Source of the DNA: [Haemophilus] ducreyi
GTDB lineage: Bacteria; Pseudomonadota; Gammaproteobacteria; Enterobacterales; Pasteurellaceae
Length of the DNA: 64,000 bases
Assembly: GCF_900109315.1 (NCBI RefSeq)
Contig: NZ_FOJC01000003.1
Span: 124,001 to 188,000 of the forward strand
Direction of reading: 5' to 3'
Both the position numbers and the translations under genes were made by a program. The notes beneath the pieces are model-generated. The model saw nothing but the letters and a program-made list of their open reading frames with translations, was not told where the DNA came from and did no database searches. How positions within the stretch are numbered: the stretch's first letter is position 1; the number at the start of each line of letters is the position of its first letter. Below are positions 43,409 through 51,300 of this stretch, one piece after another.

Positions 43409-43702
43409 TCAGCTGTTTTTGGCGGTGGGGGGTGGAAGTTCTTTCACTGCACGCCGTGGCATCGCATCTAAAAATATTTTAGGCGTTGGAAACCAATCAC
43501 AATTTTGCGAAATCCACATAAAAGCCTGCTCAAACCGCACTTGGTCTAGTTCCTGCACCCAGCTTTTCTTATAAGTCAGCACCTGAAACCACGTTTCTAG
43601 TGTTGGCTTCACCATATCCTCCGTTGGCGAATTTTTCAGCCGTAACGTTAGCAACACGGCAAATCCTTTGCCTAAAATCGGTTTTATCCATTCGTTCCCC
43701 AT
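43409..43702 (-). CDS. small phage early protein; C-terminus probably lost to a frame break
   Basis: 97 residues with no recognised domain; Trp-rich middle (TWFQVLTYKKSWVQELDQ..FEQAFMWISQNCDWFPTPKIFLDAMPRR), resembling conserved replication-region proteins of Mu-type phages. It ends in ELPPPTAKNS. Removing one C from the C6 run (plus-strand G run near 43430) extends it to ELPPPPPKTAEEQAKLDEIAV and so on, stopping at 43327 and overlapping the gemA start by 11 bases as expected in this operon. Confidence 0.7.
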   Translation of the reverse strand: MGNEWIKPILGKGFAVLLTLRLKNSPTEDMVKPTLETWFQVLTYKKSWVQELDQVRFEQAFMWISQNCDWFPTPKIFLDAMPRRAVKELPPPTAKNS

Positions 43703-44157
43703 TCCAACGCTCCTTTCACTGCATTCATTTTACTGCTTGCAAGCGGTCGATTTTGCTCAAAATTGTGCAAAGCCACTGTTGTGCTAGCAGGCTTGTAACT
43801 GGCAATAATCTCTAACAAATAACCATGAGATTTCATCGGCAATTTCAACGTCTGCCGACTTGCCAACATCTGATTAATCGCATAAATCCAGCTTTCCGAG
43901 GGGGCTGAAAACTCACATCCATCACGTTGAATTTTGCCCTCACGAATCATCGGCGTAAGCTCATTTAAGAGCTTTGCGACACGGTCAAAAGTAAGAGATG
44001 TTTTGGTAGGGCGAAACAAGCCCAAATAACCAATTAACGCCTTGCCCAATTCGCCATTCACCATTAACGCCGTATTTAAAGCATCACTTGCCGCCTGATT
44101 TGCTACTAATGCATCTAACGAATGCACCGCACCACAGGCACTACATTTCACTTTCAT
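43684..44157 (-). CDS. hypothetical phage early protein with Cys-x2-Cys
   Basis: 157 residues. It begins MKVKCSACGAVHSLDALVAN, a half zinc-ribbon, and continues as a mostly helical protein with no family I recognise. It overlaps the next gene by 19 bases. The position between Gam and GemA suggests a role in replication or early regulation, but this is only context. Confidence 0.7.
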   Translation of the reverse strand: MKVKCSACGAVHSLDALVANQAASDALNTALMVNGELGKALIGYLGLFRPTKTSLTFDRVAKLLNELTPMIREGKIQRDGCEFSAPSESWIYAINQMLASRQTLKLPMKSHGYLLEIIASYKPASTTVALHNFEQNRPLASSKMNAVKGALEWGTNG

Positions 44158-44175
44158 TTTTGTTCTCCATATATG

Positions 44176-44200
44176 AAAAAACCACCCGAAGGTGGTTTTT
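44176..44200. terminator. terminator inside the early operon
   Basis: Stem AAAAACCACC..GGTGGTTTTT: perfect ACCACC/GGTGGT around CGAA (a stable tetraloop), extended by A/T pairs. It works in either direction. It lies between two leftward early genes, so it may attenuate the distal early genes or belong to an inserted gene. Confidence 0.75.
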
Positions 44201-44205
44201 ATCGT

Positions 44206-44619
44206 TTAACAAGTAGGGTCAAAGTGTTGTATGTGATCGGGCAAATCTAATTCTTCCAAATTCTTTTCAATGAGTTCATCAATAATAGGATCTTCTTGCA
44301 TAATCATTTTCGCCATCCCAAATATTAGGCAATCCACTTTATCAACATTATCCACATGACCAGAAGCAGCCCATTCATTGTCTTCATCTTTTTCAAAATC
44401 AAAACTAAGTTCAACATCAAAGTCATTTTCAGCCTCAGGATATTTATCAATGATAATAAACCAACCTGTTCTAATCAGAACGGGGATTTTAACCAAAAAA
44501 TCTGACATAATTTCTGTAAGTTGCGGTGGCAAAGTAGCGTTTCCAATACTTGCTTTGATCCCTAAATTATCTTCTTCAGGTTGAACGTTAACATGGAATT
44601 TAACACTATATTTTTTCAT
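44206..44619 (-). CDS. hypothetical acidic phage protein
   Basis: 137 residues, strongly acidic (DVELSFDFEKDEDNEWAASG, DPIIDELIEKNLEELDLPDH). No signal peptide or known motif. It starts in an ATGA overlap with the 53-residue gene upstream and ends just before a terminator, so it reads like a cassette added to the early operon. Function unknown. Confidence 0.65.
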   Translation of the reverse strand: MKKYSVKFHVNVQPEEDNLGIKASIGNATLPPQLTEIMSDFLVKIPVLIRTGWFIIIDKYPEAENDFDVELSFDFEKDEDNEWAASGHVDNVDKVDCLIFGMAKMIMQEDPIIDELIEKNLEELDLPDHIQHFDPTC

Positions 44620-44777
44620 CTCAACTTCCCCCCTAACTTCATCAAAATCCCCTTCGCATTCCCCACATAAATAGAAGCGCGAATCATTTCTTGCTTATCC
44701 AAGGATTTTTCCGCTTGTTGTAACTGCACCACGGCTTCGTGAATTTGTAGTTTGAGTTGTTCAAGGGTATCAATCAT
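44616..44777 (-). CDS. small phage protein, 53 residues
   Basis: A short ORF filling the gap between two early genes: MIDTLEQLKLQIHEAVVQLQ.. ending KLGGKLR. AAGGAG lies 7 bases before the ATG, it overlaps the upstream gene by 8 bases and the downstream gene by ATGA, so translation is very likely. Predicted helical or coiled coil. Function unknown. Confidence 0.75.
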   Translation of the reverse strand: MIDTLEQLKLQIHEAVVQLQQAEKSLDKQEMIRASIYVGNAKGILMKLGGKLR

Positions 44778-44991
44778 TGTCTTTCTCCTTTTTTCCTGCC
44801 CAGTTTTCGCAGTATTTTGCTCGATGTTTACACCAGTTTTTCTGTGTTAAATTCAGCGTTTTTTCCTGTGCCACTTTCCACAAATTGACTGCTAGGTAAT
44901 AATCGCCCTTGCGTTCCATTTCTGCGGCAGCAAGTGAAGCATCATCATATTCTTGCTGCCATATGGCTTTAATTGCATTTCTGTCCGTCAT
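44770..44991 (-). CDS. ANR-family-like small regulator
   Basis: 73 residues: AAAEMERKGDYYLAVNLWKVAQEKTLNLTQKNWCKHRAKYCENW. The pattern of GDY-x-A-x-LW, then N-x2-W-x2-HRA-x2-C, resembles the ANR family, which bind and inhibit AraC-type regulators, and ANR-like proteins common in Pasteurellaceae phages. Assignment by eye only. Confidence 0.55.
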   Translation of the reverse strand: MTDRNAIKAIWQQEYDDASLAAAEMERKGDYYLAVNLWKVAQEKTLNLTQKNWCKHRAKYCENWAGKKEKDND

Positions 44992-45512
44992 TTCCGAATC
45001 TCTTCATCATTAGGTTTAATCACAAACTCTTCTTCATTCTCACGAATTGAAATACCACTAATTGAGCGAGCCGTTTTGGGGTCAGCAAGCAACGCTTCCT
45101 TATTGATTTCTTCTTTCACACGCAAGAACTGTAAAAAGCCCGTATTTTTAATGGCTTCAATCACTTTTACCACACTTGCAATGCTAACTTTTGGCGGCTT
45201 CGCACGCCATTGCACTTCACCTGTGTTGAAATAAGCCGTCTTCTGCTTGCCACCGTTGGTTAGCTCGTCCCGACGGCTTTCACAATAAGCCTGTACCGCC
45301 TTTTGTAATGGCTTCACTTTCTCCTTAAGTGCGGTCAATTCAGCCGTATATTTTTCATCAATCGCTGCTTTCTCATCCGCTTGTAGGGTAGAAAGTCTTA
45401 CCTGCTCACGTTCTAAATCACCGATTTCCTTAATTGCCAATGCCACTTCATCTTGAGTTTGTAAGTTCAATTCGTGAACATCTGCTTTAATTCTCACTGC
45501 TTTCTTCGCCAT
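44988..45512 (-). CDS. gam: host-nuclease inhibitor Gam
   Basis: About 174 residues. The Mu Gam family is recognised by the long N-terminal coiled coil (LALAIKEIGDLEREQVRLSTLQADEKAAIDE type) and the C-terminal GEVQWRAKPPKVSI...FLRVKEEINKEALLADP...ISGISI. Gam binds DNA ends like Ku and protects them from RecBCD. Start at MAKKAVRIK (45512). Confidence 0.9.
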   Translation of the reverse strand: MAKKAVRIKADVHELNLQTQDEVALAIKEIGDLEREQVRLSTLQADEKAAIDEKYTAELTALKEKVKPLQKAVQAYCESRRDELTNGGKQKTAYFNTGEVQWRAKPPKVSIASVVKVIEAIKNTGFLQFLRVKEEINKEALLADPKTARSISGISIRENEEEFVIKPNDEEIRK

Positions 45513-45753
45513 TTTCTGTCTCCTTAATTTCACTAGCATTGGGATAAAACGCTGCATCTTTATCATAAAGTTCAGCTCGAATATTCAATTTGCCGTCTTT
45601 ATCTTCAATAAAATCAAATTGCTGAATGCCTTGTGCTAAGGCAGCAGCAATAGCCTCAGGCGAATCTTTGGTTAGCTCAGCAAACTCATTGCAACACGCC
45701 AAAAACTGATTTTTATCTCGACGAGAAATCGTTTTTAATACTTTGTTACACAT
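45487..45753 (-). CDS. hypothetical small phage protein
   Basis: 88 residues, acidic C-terminus (ETENGEESSEN), no recognised domain. It overlaps the ATPase gene upstream by 8 bases and gam downstream by 26 bases, so it is part of the coupled early operon. Function unknown. Confidence 0.7.
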   Translation of the reverse strand: MCNKVLKTISRRDKNQFLACCNEFAELTKDSPEAIAAALAQGIQQFDFIEDKDGKLNIRAELYDKDAAFYPNASEIKETENGEESSEN

Positions 45754-46936
45754 TCATCACCACCTGTCCGTCTACTTTAGGAATACCTAAACTATCTGCC
45801 ATATTCATTGATGCTGTCAGTAAATTGTTTACTGCTAATGGATAAAGCAGGCTTGTGGTGGTTTTGTTGTGGTTGGTTGCAGTTAAACGTTGGCGAACAG
45901 CAAGAAAGGTATCTTCCTCAAAAATATCACTTAGCTTTTTGCCCACTCGTTCCAGTTTGTATGCCACATAAGCTTCTAACTCTGCATCAAGGGGCATTAA
46001 CTCCACAATTTCACAGCGCTGTACTACTTCACGGACTTCGGTATTGCGTTCCGAGAGTTTTAATTTCAGCTCCGGCTGACCTATCAAAACAATGGAAAGC
46101 AATTTTTTAAAGCCGTCTTCCAATTCAAAAAAGCGTTTTAAATGTTTCAAAGTAGGAATCAGTAAGCTATGTGCTTCTTCAATAATCAACACATTGCTAT
46201 ACCTTGCCTTGCAACTCTCTTTCAAAACTCGATGCAACTGGCGGAATCGTGCTTCCGGCGAACGTTTCACACCTTCCAAAGGGGCAAGGGTAGAAATAAT
46301 TGCTTCGGCAATATGTGCTGCTTTCAAGGTTTTACCCTTGGCATCGTTATCTTCCATTGCGATGATATACGGCTCAATTACTGCAATCGGGGCGTTCTCT
46401 TGGTTAATACGATCAATCAAATCACGGCGCAGAGTAGATTTGCCGGCACCGCTTTCACCAACAACTGCCATAAAACCGCCGTGCTTAGCGGTTTGGAATT
46501 GAGCTTCACGTACATAACGAATATCCGGCGTGGCAAAAACATCATCCGCACTGCGTATATCTTCAGCAAACGGATCACGAAATAAGCCAAAATGTTTCTT
46601 TGTGGCTGGAAATAAAGTTTGTTTTGCGAGTAACATAATCTCGTCCTTAATTTCATCTATGGTTTTAGGGATGGAAGCGGCAGGCTCGGTCGCCAAACTT
46701 GCCCCTGCCGCTTCGTTTTTCAACAACTCATTTAACGGCTGGGTCACCCCAAGAGCGGTTAAATTCGTTGCCAAATTCTTTTCAAATTCCGCCCATTGTT
46801 TCACCCGCTGATTATGATTAATCAACTGTGATACCGTTGCAGGCGACACATTCATATTCTTTGCCAATTCACGCAGGCTTATACCTTTATCAATTAGCAC
46901 CTGTTTTAACTTCAACACATCTTCGGCTCCGTTCAT
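45746..46936 (-). CDS. transposition ATPase (MuB/TnpB-type AAA protein)
   Basis: About 396 residues: N-terminal helix-turn-helix of Xre type (SLRELAKNMNVSPATVSQLI), then an AAA domain with Walker A GESGAGKST (about 160-168) and Walker B VLIIEEAH (about 249-255), and an arginine-finger-like RNTEVREVVQRCEI. In Mu-type elements this ATPase binds target DNA, stimulates the transposase and gives target immunity. It lies 6 bases after the transposase gene. ATG 46936 is preferred to TTG 46939. Confidence 0.9.
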   Translation of the reverse strand: MNGAEDVLKLKQVLIDKGISLRELAKNMNVSPATVSQLINHNQRVKQWAEFEKNLATNLTALGVTQPLNELLKNEAAGASLATEPAASIPKTIDEIKDEIMLLAKQTLFPATKKHFGLFRDPFAEDIRSADDVFATPDIRYVREAQFQTAKHGGFMAVVGESGAGKSTLRRDLIDRINQENAPIAVIEPYIIAMEDNDAKGKTLKAAHIAEAIISTLAPLEGVKRSPEARFRQLHRVLKESCKARYSNVLIIEEAHSLLIPTLKHLKRFFELEDGFKKLLSIVLIGQPELKLKLSERNTEVREVVQRCEIVELMPLDAELEAYVAYKLERVGKKLSDIFEEDTFLAVRQRLTATNHNKTTTSLLYPLAVNNLLTASMNMADSLGIPKVDGQVVMNV

Positions 46937-46942
46937 CAAAAT

Positions 46943-48776
46943 TTATGCGGCTAACAATCGCAAACTACGATCAATTTTGCTCTTGTTTTCAGGCGTTGGC
47001 GCAGCAAACTCCGCTTTAAAAGCAGGGAAATCTAAGCTTAATAAGCGTTCTGCTTCAGTTATTGATACATTCTTGCCATAACGCCCAGCCACCCATTGAT
47101 AGCTGATTCCAGTCCATAATTTGCCCCACCGGGCTTTACCCGCTTTAGCAAATTCCACAACTGACATCGGCTTCTGCTCAACTCTGCGAGCATTAGTAGT
47201 CAATTCGTGTTCTTGTCCTTTTTTCGGCATAACCCAATTTAGATCGGTTTCTTCGATATGCTTATAAGGGTTAATTTCACCGTTAAATAACGGTTTATTT
47301 GCCTTTTTAGCTCGTTTCAAATCGTCTTCGTTGTCTACACCGTAAGCCAATTTTTCAGCCTGTTCTTTGTTGGTCTCAAATGCTGTTTTGCGTTGTGCCT
47401 TATATTCTTCGCCAATCATTGCCGCATCCACTCTGAAGCCATATTCATTGACTTCAATAGGCTCAACGACTACCCAGTAAGGTTTCACGCTTTCCAAGCC
47501 GCCTTCATCGACGACACGCTCAAAACATTGTACTTGTACACATTCAGGGCGATATGGATTTTTGCCTACTGTGATTTTCTCCCCAACACGAGCATCAGGC
47601 ACATTTCGCACATCATAACGACGGCTTTCAAAGCTGATTTCGAGCTTGTCTGATACCGTTCGTTCCGAAAGAGCAGTAATCATCAATTCTTGGCAAATTT
47701 CACGGCTGGGTGGAATAATCAATTCGTCAGCTTTAATGTGTTGCCACATTTGATAACGTGTTCGCCCGTGGCGTGAATGCACTGCTTTCCCATTGAAATA
47801 CCGCATCCATTGGTGAGCCAGTTGATTTAACTCATCCAGCCCCGATACATTCATAAACCGCAGCCCACTCTCAAATTGCCGTTCAACAATGTCGTTGCCT
47901 TTTTCCACTTGCCATTTGGCTCGGGCATTATGGGCTTTTGGAATTTCCACTTTTACATCAAGTTGATGCAATAAGTGGCTGAACATTTGTGAAGTATTCG
48001 CGGTACCACGGTCAAACATTAAAAATTTGGGTACACCGAAAAACGGTTCAGCTTTGTTGGCTTTCGGCTGAATAGCGTTAATAAAGCACTGGCTCACGTT
48101 TTCTGCTGTTTCACCTCCATACACATACTCCACATAAATCACGCCTGATGTGTGATCCGTTATCACATATCGCCATACTCGTTGCGGTTCTACTTTCGCT
48201 ACATTAGCAGGCTTGTTTTTGTAAAACTCACCTTCTTCCATAATACACAAGCCATTACCTTTGCCTGTCTCTTTTAAGTAATACAACACACACAACGACG
48301 GGTCGATTTGCCACACGTGGTTCGGGTGCTTACTTTGCAACTGCACCACAGACGTTGGGCGTAACAACTGGTCGGGGTGTAAATTGGCATTGCGTAATGC
48401 ACGTTCTACAGAACTTGCCGAATAAGGACGAACTTCACCAGTATTCTCGTCAATAAATTCTGCTTTAATACGCTGATTCGCTCGCAGAATATCCAACACT
48501 CGTTCTAGTGTTCATCGTCTTGCCGTTTTTCCGTCTAAGGTGCAGCCAAGCGGCACTAATCAAATCCAGTTCAGTTTTTTCCAGCTGATGTTTGCCTTTA
48601 TCCGACCGCACTTTACGATTACTTTTCGGGCGGTAGGGTTTTATTTGGCGTAAGAAAGTCGCTCGACTTAACCCTGTTTGCTCACAGCCAGCACGAATCT
48701 CTTTCTCCGTCTCGCCAAACTTTGCTGTCTCCACACGGTTTGCCCAGTGGGATAGCACACTTGGTAAAATTGCCAT
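46943..48776 (-). pseudogene. DDE transposase (MuA/TnpA-like), interrupted by a frameshift
   Basis: The C-terminal frame (46943-48499) is an integrase-core transposase with DDE residues visible: Asp in VWQIDPSL (66 in that frame), Asp in LMFDRGTANTS (163) and Glu in AKWQVEKGNDIVE (199). The N-terminal frame (start 48776, MAILPSVLSHWANR) is a DNA-binding region ending in a shifted tail after KNGKTMNT. The two join as KNGKTMN-LERVLDILRAN near 48502 if one base is removed or two are added; the sequence there (AACACTAGAA) looks like AACACTCTAGAA with a CT lost. As sequenced no full transposase is made. Confidence 0.85.
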
Positions 48777-48786
48777 TGCATTGTCC

Positions 48787-49776
48787 TTACTCCACAATTT
48801 CCGCTTCACTGACTTCATCTAAAATCGCCGCTAAGCTCGGTTCAACGGTAGGCTCGTCAGCATATTCATTTCTTGCCCATTCAGGTAAGTTATCGCCTAT
48901 CGGCTCATCAGTTAAGTTAAAACGTTCTTTAAGTTCGCTTAAAATCAACTGATATTCAGCAAGCACACCACTCATAAACTGACGATGGTCAATGCCGTGT
49001 GCGTCTTGATGATCTTGTAAGGCTTCAAATGCCTGATAGACTTGTCCACGCAAAATAGCTTCTGCTTTATAGCTAATCTGTGCTGCTTCTTCTCGCAACA
49101 TACCGCCCCGTTGGTCGGGTGTTTGGGTTTCAATCAGTAGCGTTTTCTTCGCCAGCTCTTTGTCCAGTTTATTTAAGCGTTCGTCCTTATTGGCTATCAC
49201 TTTCGCCTGAGCATCATAGTTTGCTTTCGCGCTTTCCAGTTGCTTAGTCAGGCTTTCCTTCTCCTTAGCATGCTTCACGCTCAATTCTTCAATTTTCTCA
49301 ATCAAATCTTCTTTATCCGTGGCTTCCGAATAATCCACTTCCACAATTTCCGCGCGGGCTTCTTCGGGGAGTTTGCGCAGCTTTTTCATTTCTCTATAAC
49401 CAAGCCCCAGCTTTTGGCTAGTCTCTAAAAACTCTTCGCCAAAAGTACTAAGGTTTGCTAGGTCTTCATCAATCTTACGTTTGCCTAAACCACAAGCAGT
49501 ACAAAATTGCTCCCAAGTGGAAACCGTTTCCAATTTTCCATCTTGATTAACATAGCTCAAACCCTTGTATTTCTTGGTTTCTTTCAATTCTGCAAGAATT
49601 TTCAAATTGGAAACCGTTGCCAATTTTTCTACAAAGCTAAATGCTTTTAACATACCCATCGTTTCGTAGGCTTCCGCTAAATTCTGCGTCATCGCCTTTG
49701 CCGAAAGTGCGGTTGCATTTTGCACTTTTTGCATTTCAGCCACTGCTTCATCACTAAAAATATGTTCATTGCTCAT
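48787..49776 (-). CDS. phage early coiled-coil protein of unknown function
   Basis: 329 residues. The N-terminal third contains KYKGLSYVNQDGKLETVSTWEQFCTACGLGKRKIDEDL, resembling helix-turn-helix-containing early proteins upstream of BcepMu-type transposases. The middle (about 165-235) is a long Lys/Glu/Ala coiled coil, and the C-terminus is acidic. It overlaps no neighbour and precedes the transposase gene by 10 bases. A replication or regulatory role is inferred from context only. Confidence 0.7.
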   Translation of the reverse strand: MSNEHIFSDEAVAEMQKVQNATALSAKAMTQNLAEAYETMGMLKAFSFVEKLATVSNLKILAELKETKKYKGLSYVNQDGKLETVSTWEQFCTACGLGKRKIDEDLANLSTFGEEFLETSQKLGLGYREMKKLRKLPEEARAEIVEVDYSEATDKEDLIEKIEELSVKHAKEKESLTKQLESAKANYDAQAKVIANKDERLNKLDKELAKKTLLIETQTPDQRGGMLREEAAQISYKAEAILRGQVYQAFEALQDHQDAHGIDHRQFMSGVLAEYQLILSELKERFNLTDEPIGDNLPEWARNEYADEPTVEPSLAAILDEVSEAEIVE

Positions 49777-49786
49777 TTGTTACTCC

Positions 49787-50089
49787 TTACCAACTGCCAG
49801 CTTGTACACGTTGGTCAATCAAATCAATATGTTCACGTTGTTTCTGCATTTCACGGTAATACGTCACCGCAATCTGCAAACACTGAATGCTTAATGCATA
49901 AGTTCCCGTATCTAACTTCTGCACAAAGCCTTCCGTTTCTAGTAATGCCAATGCGCGACTCACATTTACCGGGGTTTCACCAATCGCTTCGCATAGTTCC
50001 TTATTGGTTAGCCCAGTAAGTCTTCTGCCTTTTAATGCTTTTAAAATCCGCAGTGCGCGTTGCATGGTATTAAGTTTTTCTGTTTTCAT
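49787..50089 (-). CDS. winged-helix (IclR-like) phage regulator
   Basis: 100 residues: QRALRILKALKGRRLTGLTNKELCEAIGETPVNVSRALALLETEGFVQKL is a clear winged helix-turn-helix of the IclR N-terminal type, without the effector domain. Likely a DNA-binding regulator in the early operon. RBS GGAGAG. Confidence 0.8.
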   Translation of the reverse strand: MKTEKLNTMQRALRILKALKGRRLTGLTNKELCEAIGETPVNVSRALALLETEGFVQKLDTGTYALSIQCLQIAVTYYREMQKQREHIDLIDQRVQAGSW

Positions 50090-50097
50090 ATCTCTCC

Positions 50098-50259
50098 TTA
50101 GTGGTCATAATCCCAAGAGAGAGGAACAACGTTTTTTACATTTTCTTGTTGCATTCTGATCACAAAGTCAGGTACTAAATTGCACAATGCTTTGCTCCTT
50201 ACGATATAGCCGTTACGTTCTAAAAATGCTGTGGCTAATTTCACTAAAATTTGTTTCAT
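50098..50259 (-). CDS. small phage protein, 53 residues
   Basis: Short ORF MKQILVKLATAFLERNGYIV.. ending VVPLSWDYDH in an otherwise empty stretch. AGAGGAAAAACAG precedes ATG 50259, and its stop sits 9 bases before the next ATG with GGAGAG between. Both fit a translated early gene. No recognised domain. Confidence 0.72.
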   Translation of the reverse strand: MKQILVKLATAFLERNGYIVRSKALCNLVPDFVIRMQQENVKNVVPLSWDYDH

Positions 50260-50358
50260 CTGTTTTTCCTCTTAATGTTTATTAGCGGTCAAATTCCGCT
50301 ATGTTTTTACAAAAGCATCGCTTTTCAGATCTGTTAAATTGTTAAAGAGCAAAGTGCG

Positions 50359-50553
50359 TTAAGCCGCCGCTTTTAAGCCAAGTTTCAAGGCAATTTCATG
50401 GCTTTTGCCATAGCTGGCTTTAATCGTGCCATTTAGCACTCGTGAAACATGGGTTGGGTCGTAGCCATTGGCTTTTGCCCAGTGAGAAAAGGTTTCCCCC
50501 TTCGCTCGAAATTTCGCCTTAACTTCGCTTGGCGTTTTTGCTTTTCTCTGCAT
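50359..50553 (-). CDS. BcepMu gp16-type DNA-binding protein (Ner-like)
   Basis: 64 residues: TPSEVKAKFRAKGETFSHWAKANGYDPTHVSRVLNGTIKASYGKSHEIALKLGLK. It has the helix-turn-helix and C-terminal segment of the BcepMu gp16 family. First gene of the early operon, so a functional equivalent of Mu Ner is likely. AAGGAG precedes ATG 50553; the ORF also extends upstream to 50598 but that start is unlikely. Confidence 0.8.
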   Translation of the reverse strand: MQRKAKTPSEVKAKFRAKGETFSHWAKANGYDPTHVSRVLNGTIKASYGKSHEIALKLGLKAAA

Positions 50554-50579
50554 TGTTGATACTCCTTGTTGTGCTATAA

Positions 50580-50670
50580 TGATTAAAGATTTAATCAAAT
50601 TGGAATAATTCCATTTTATGGAAATGATCCATTAAATCAAGGTATTTTTATTGTTTTTGGGATTATCCCA
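50580..50670. promoter_or_regulatory. lysogeny switch operators between the gp16-like gene and the repressor
   Basis: Three 13-bp pseudo-palindromes share one pattern: TGGAATAATTCCA (50601-50613), TGGAAATGATCCA (50619-50631) and TGGGATTATCCCA (50658-50670). A separate perfect 18-bp palindrome, TGATTAAAGATTTAATCA with a GA centre, lies at 50580-50597. Placed between divergent repressor and early genes, they look like operators for two different proteins. Confidence 0.78.
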
Positions 50671-50687
50671 GTTTAATAGGTTAAAAA

Positions 50688-51050
50688 ATGAACACTAACG
50701 AGAAGTTTAAGCGTTTGATTAAGGCTCTAGGATTTGCCAGCGTAAAAGAATTTGCAGAAAGTTTGGATATTTCTCAAACAAGAATTGCAGATGTTATGCG
50801 TGGAAAACAGAAAGTACCTGAAGACTTATTGCTTAAATTGATCTCCCAGTATCACGTAAATGCGAACTGGCTCATTGCTGGTGTTGGGGATGTGTTTATT
50901 GGAAATATTCCTGAGAGTGTTTTAACCCAACAAGAACAACTGCTACTTGACGACTATCGTGAAAGTAACGAACAAGGCAAAGAAGCCATTGAAAAAACCG
51001 CGAGCGCGCTAGCACAGGCGGCGGCACTTACGAATCGTGAAGTAGCTTGA
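50688..51050 (+). CDS. phage repressor, CI-type helix-turn-helix protein
   Basis: 120 residues. EKFKRLIKALGFASVKEFAESLDISQTRIADVMRGKQKVPEDLLLKLISQYHVNANWLIAG is a CI/Xre-type DNA-binding domain typical of lysogeny repressors. No C-terminal autoprotease domain is present, so it is not a LexA-like cleavable repressor. Transcribed away from the early operon; the 13-bp palindromes upstream are its likely operators. Confidence 0.85.
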   Translation: MNTNEKFKRLIKALGFASVKEFAESLDISQTRIADVMRGKQKVPEDLLLKLISQYHVNANWLIAGVGDVFIGNIPESVLTQQEQLLLDDYRESNEQGKEAIEKTASALAQAAALTNREVA

Positions 51051-51081
51051 TTAATTTTTAACATTACCTAGGGTTCACAAA

Positions 51082-51291
51082 ATGAAAAAATATATAGTGA
51101 TGCTGGCATTTGCAGGTGTAGCCACCTTTGCTCTTGCCCAAACATTTACCTGTAGCAAACGCACCTGTGGACAAATGGATAGCTGTGAAGAAGCCCGCTT
51201 TCACTTAACCCAATGTGGCGTAAAAAGCCTAGACCGAGACAACGACGGCATACCTTGTGAAAGTATTTGTGGTGGGAAGAAAAAGAAATAA
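51082..51291 (+). CDS. secreted excalibur-domain protein
   Basis: 69 residues: signal peptide MKKYIVMLAFAGVATFALA followed by a short Cys-rich domain ending SLDRDNDGIPCESIC, the DxDxDGxxCE motif of the excalibur calcium-binding domain. Six cysteines suggest disulfides in the periplasm or outside. It sits between repressor and lysis genes, a common site for phage cargo genes. A role in surface modification or superinfection exclusion is speculation. Confidence 0.8.
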   Translation: MKKYIVMLAFAGVATFALAQTFTCSKRTCGQMDSCEEARFHLTQCGVKSLDRDNDGIPCESICGGKKKK

Positions 51292-51300
51292 ATCTAAGGA

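Noticed and set aside
46092-46585. Long plus-strand ORFs opposite the transposition ATPase
   Set aside because: Antisense of a clear AAA gene whose motifs lie on the minus strand.
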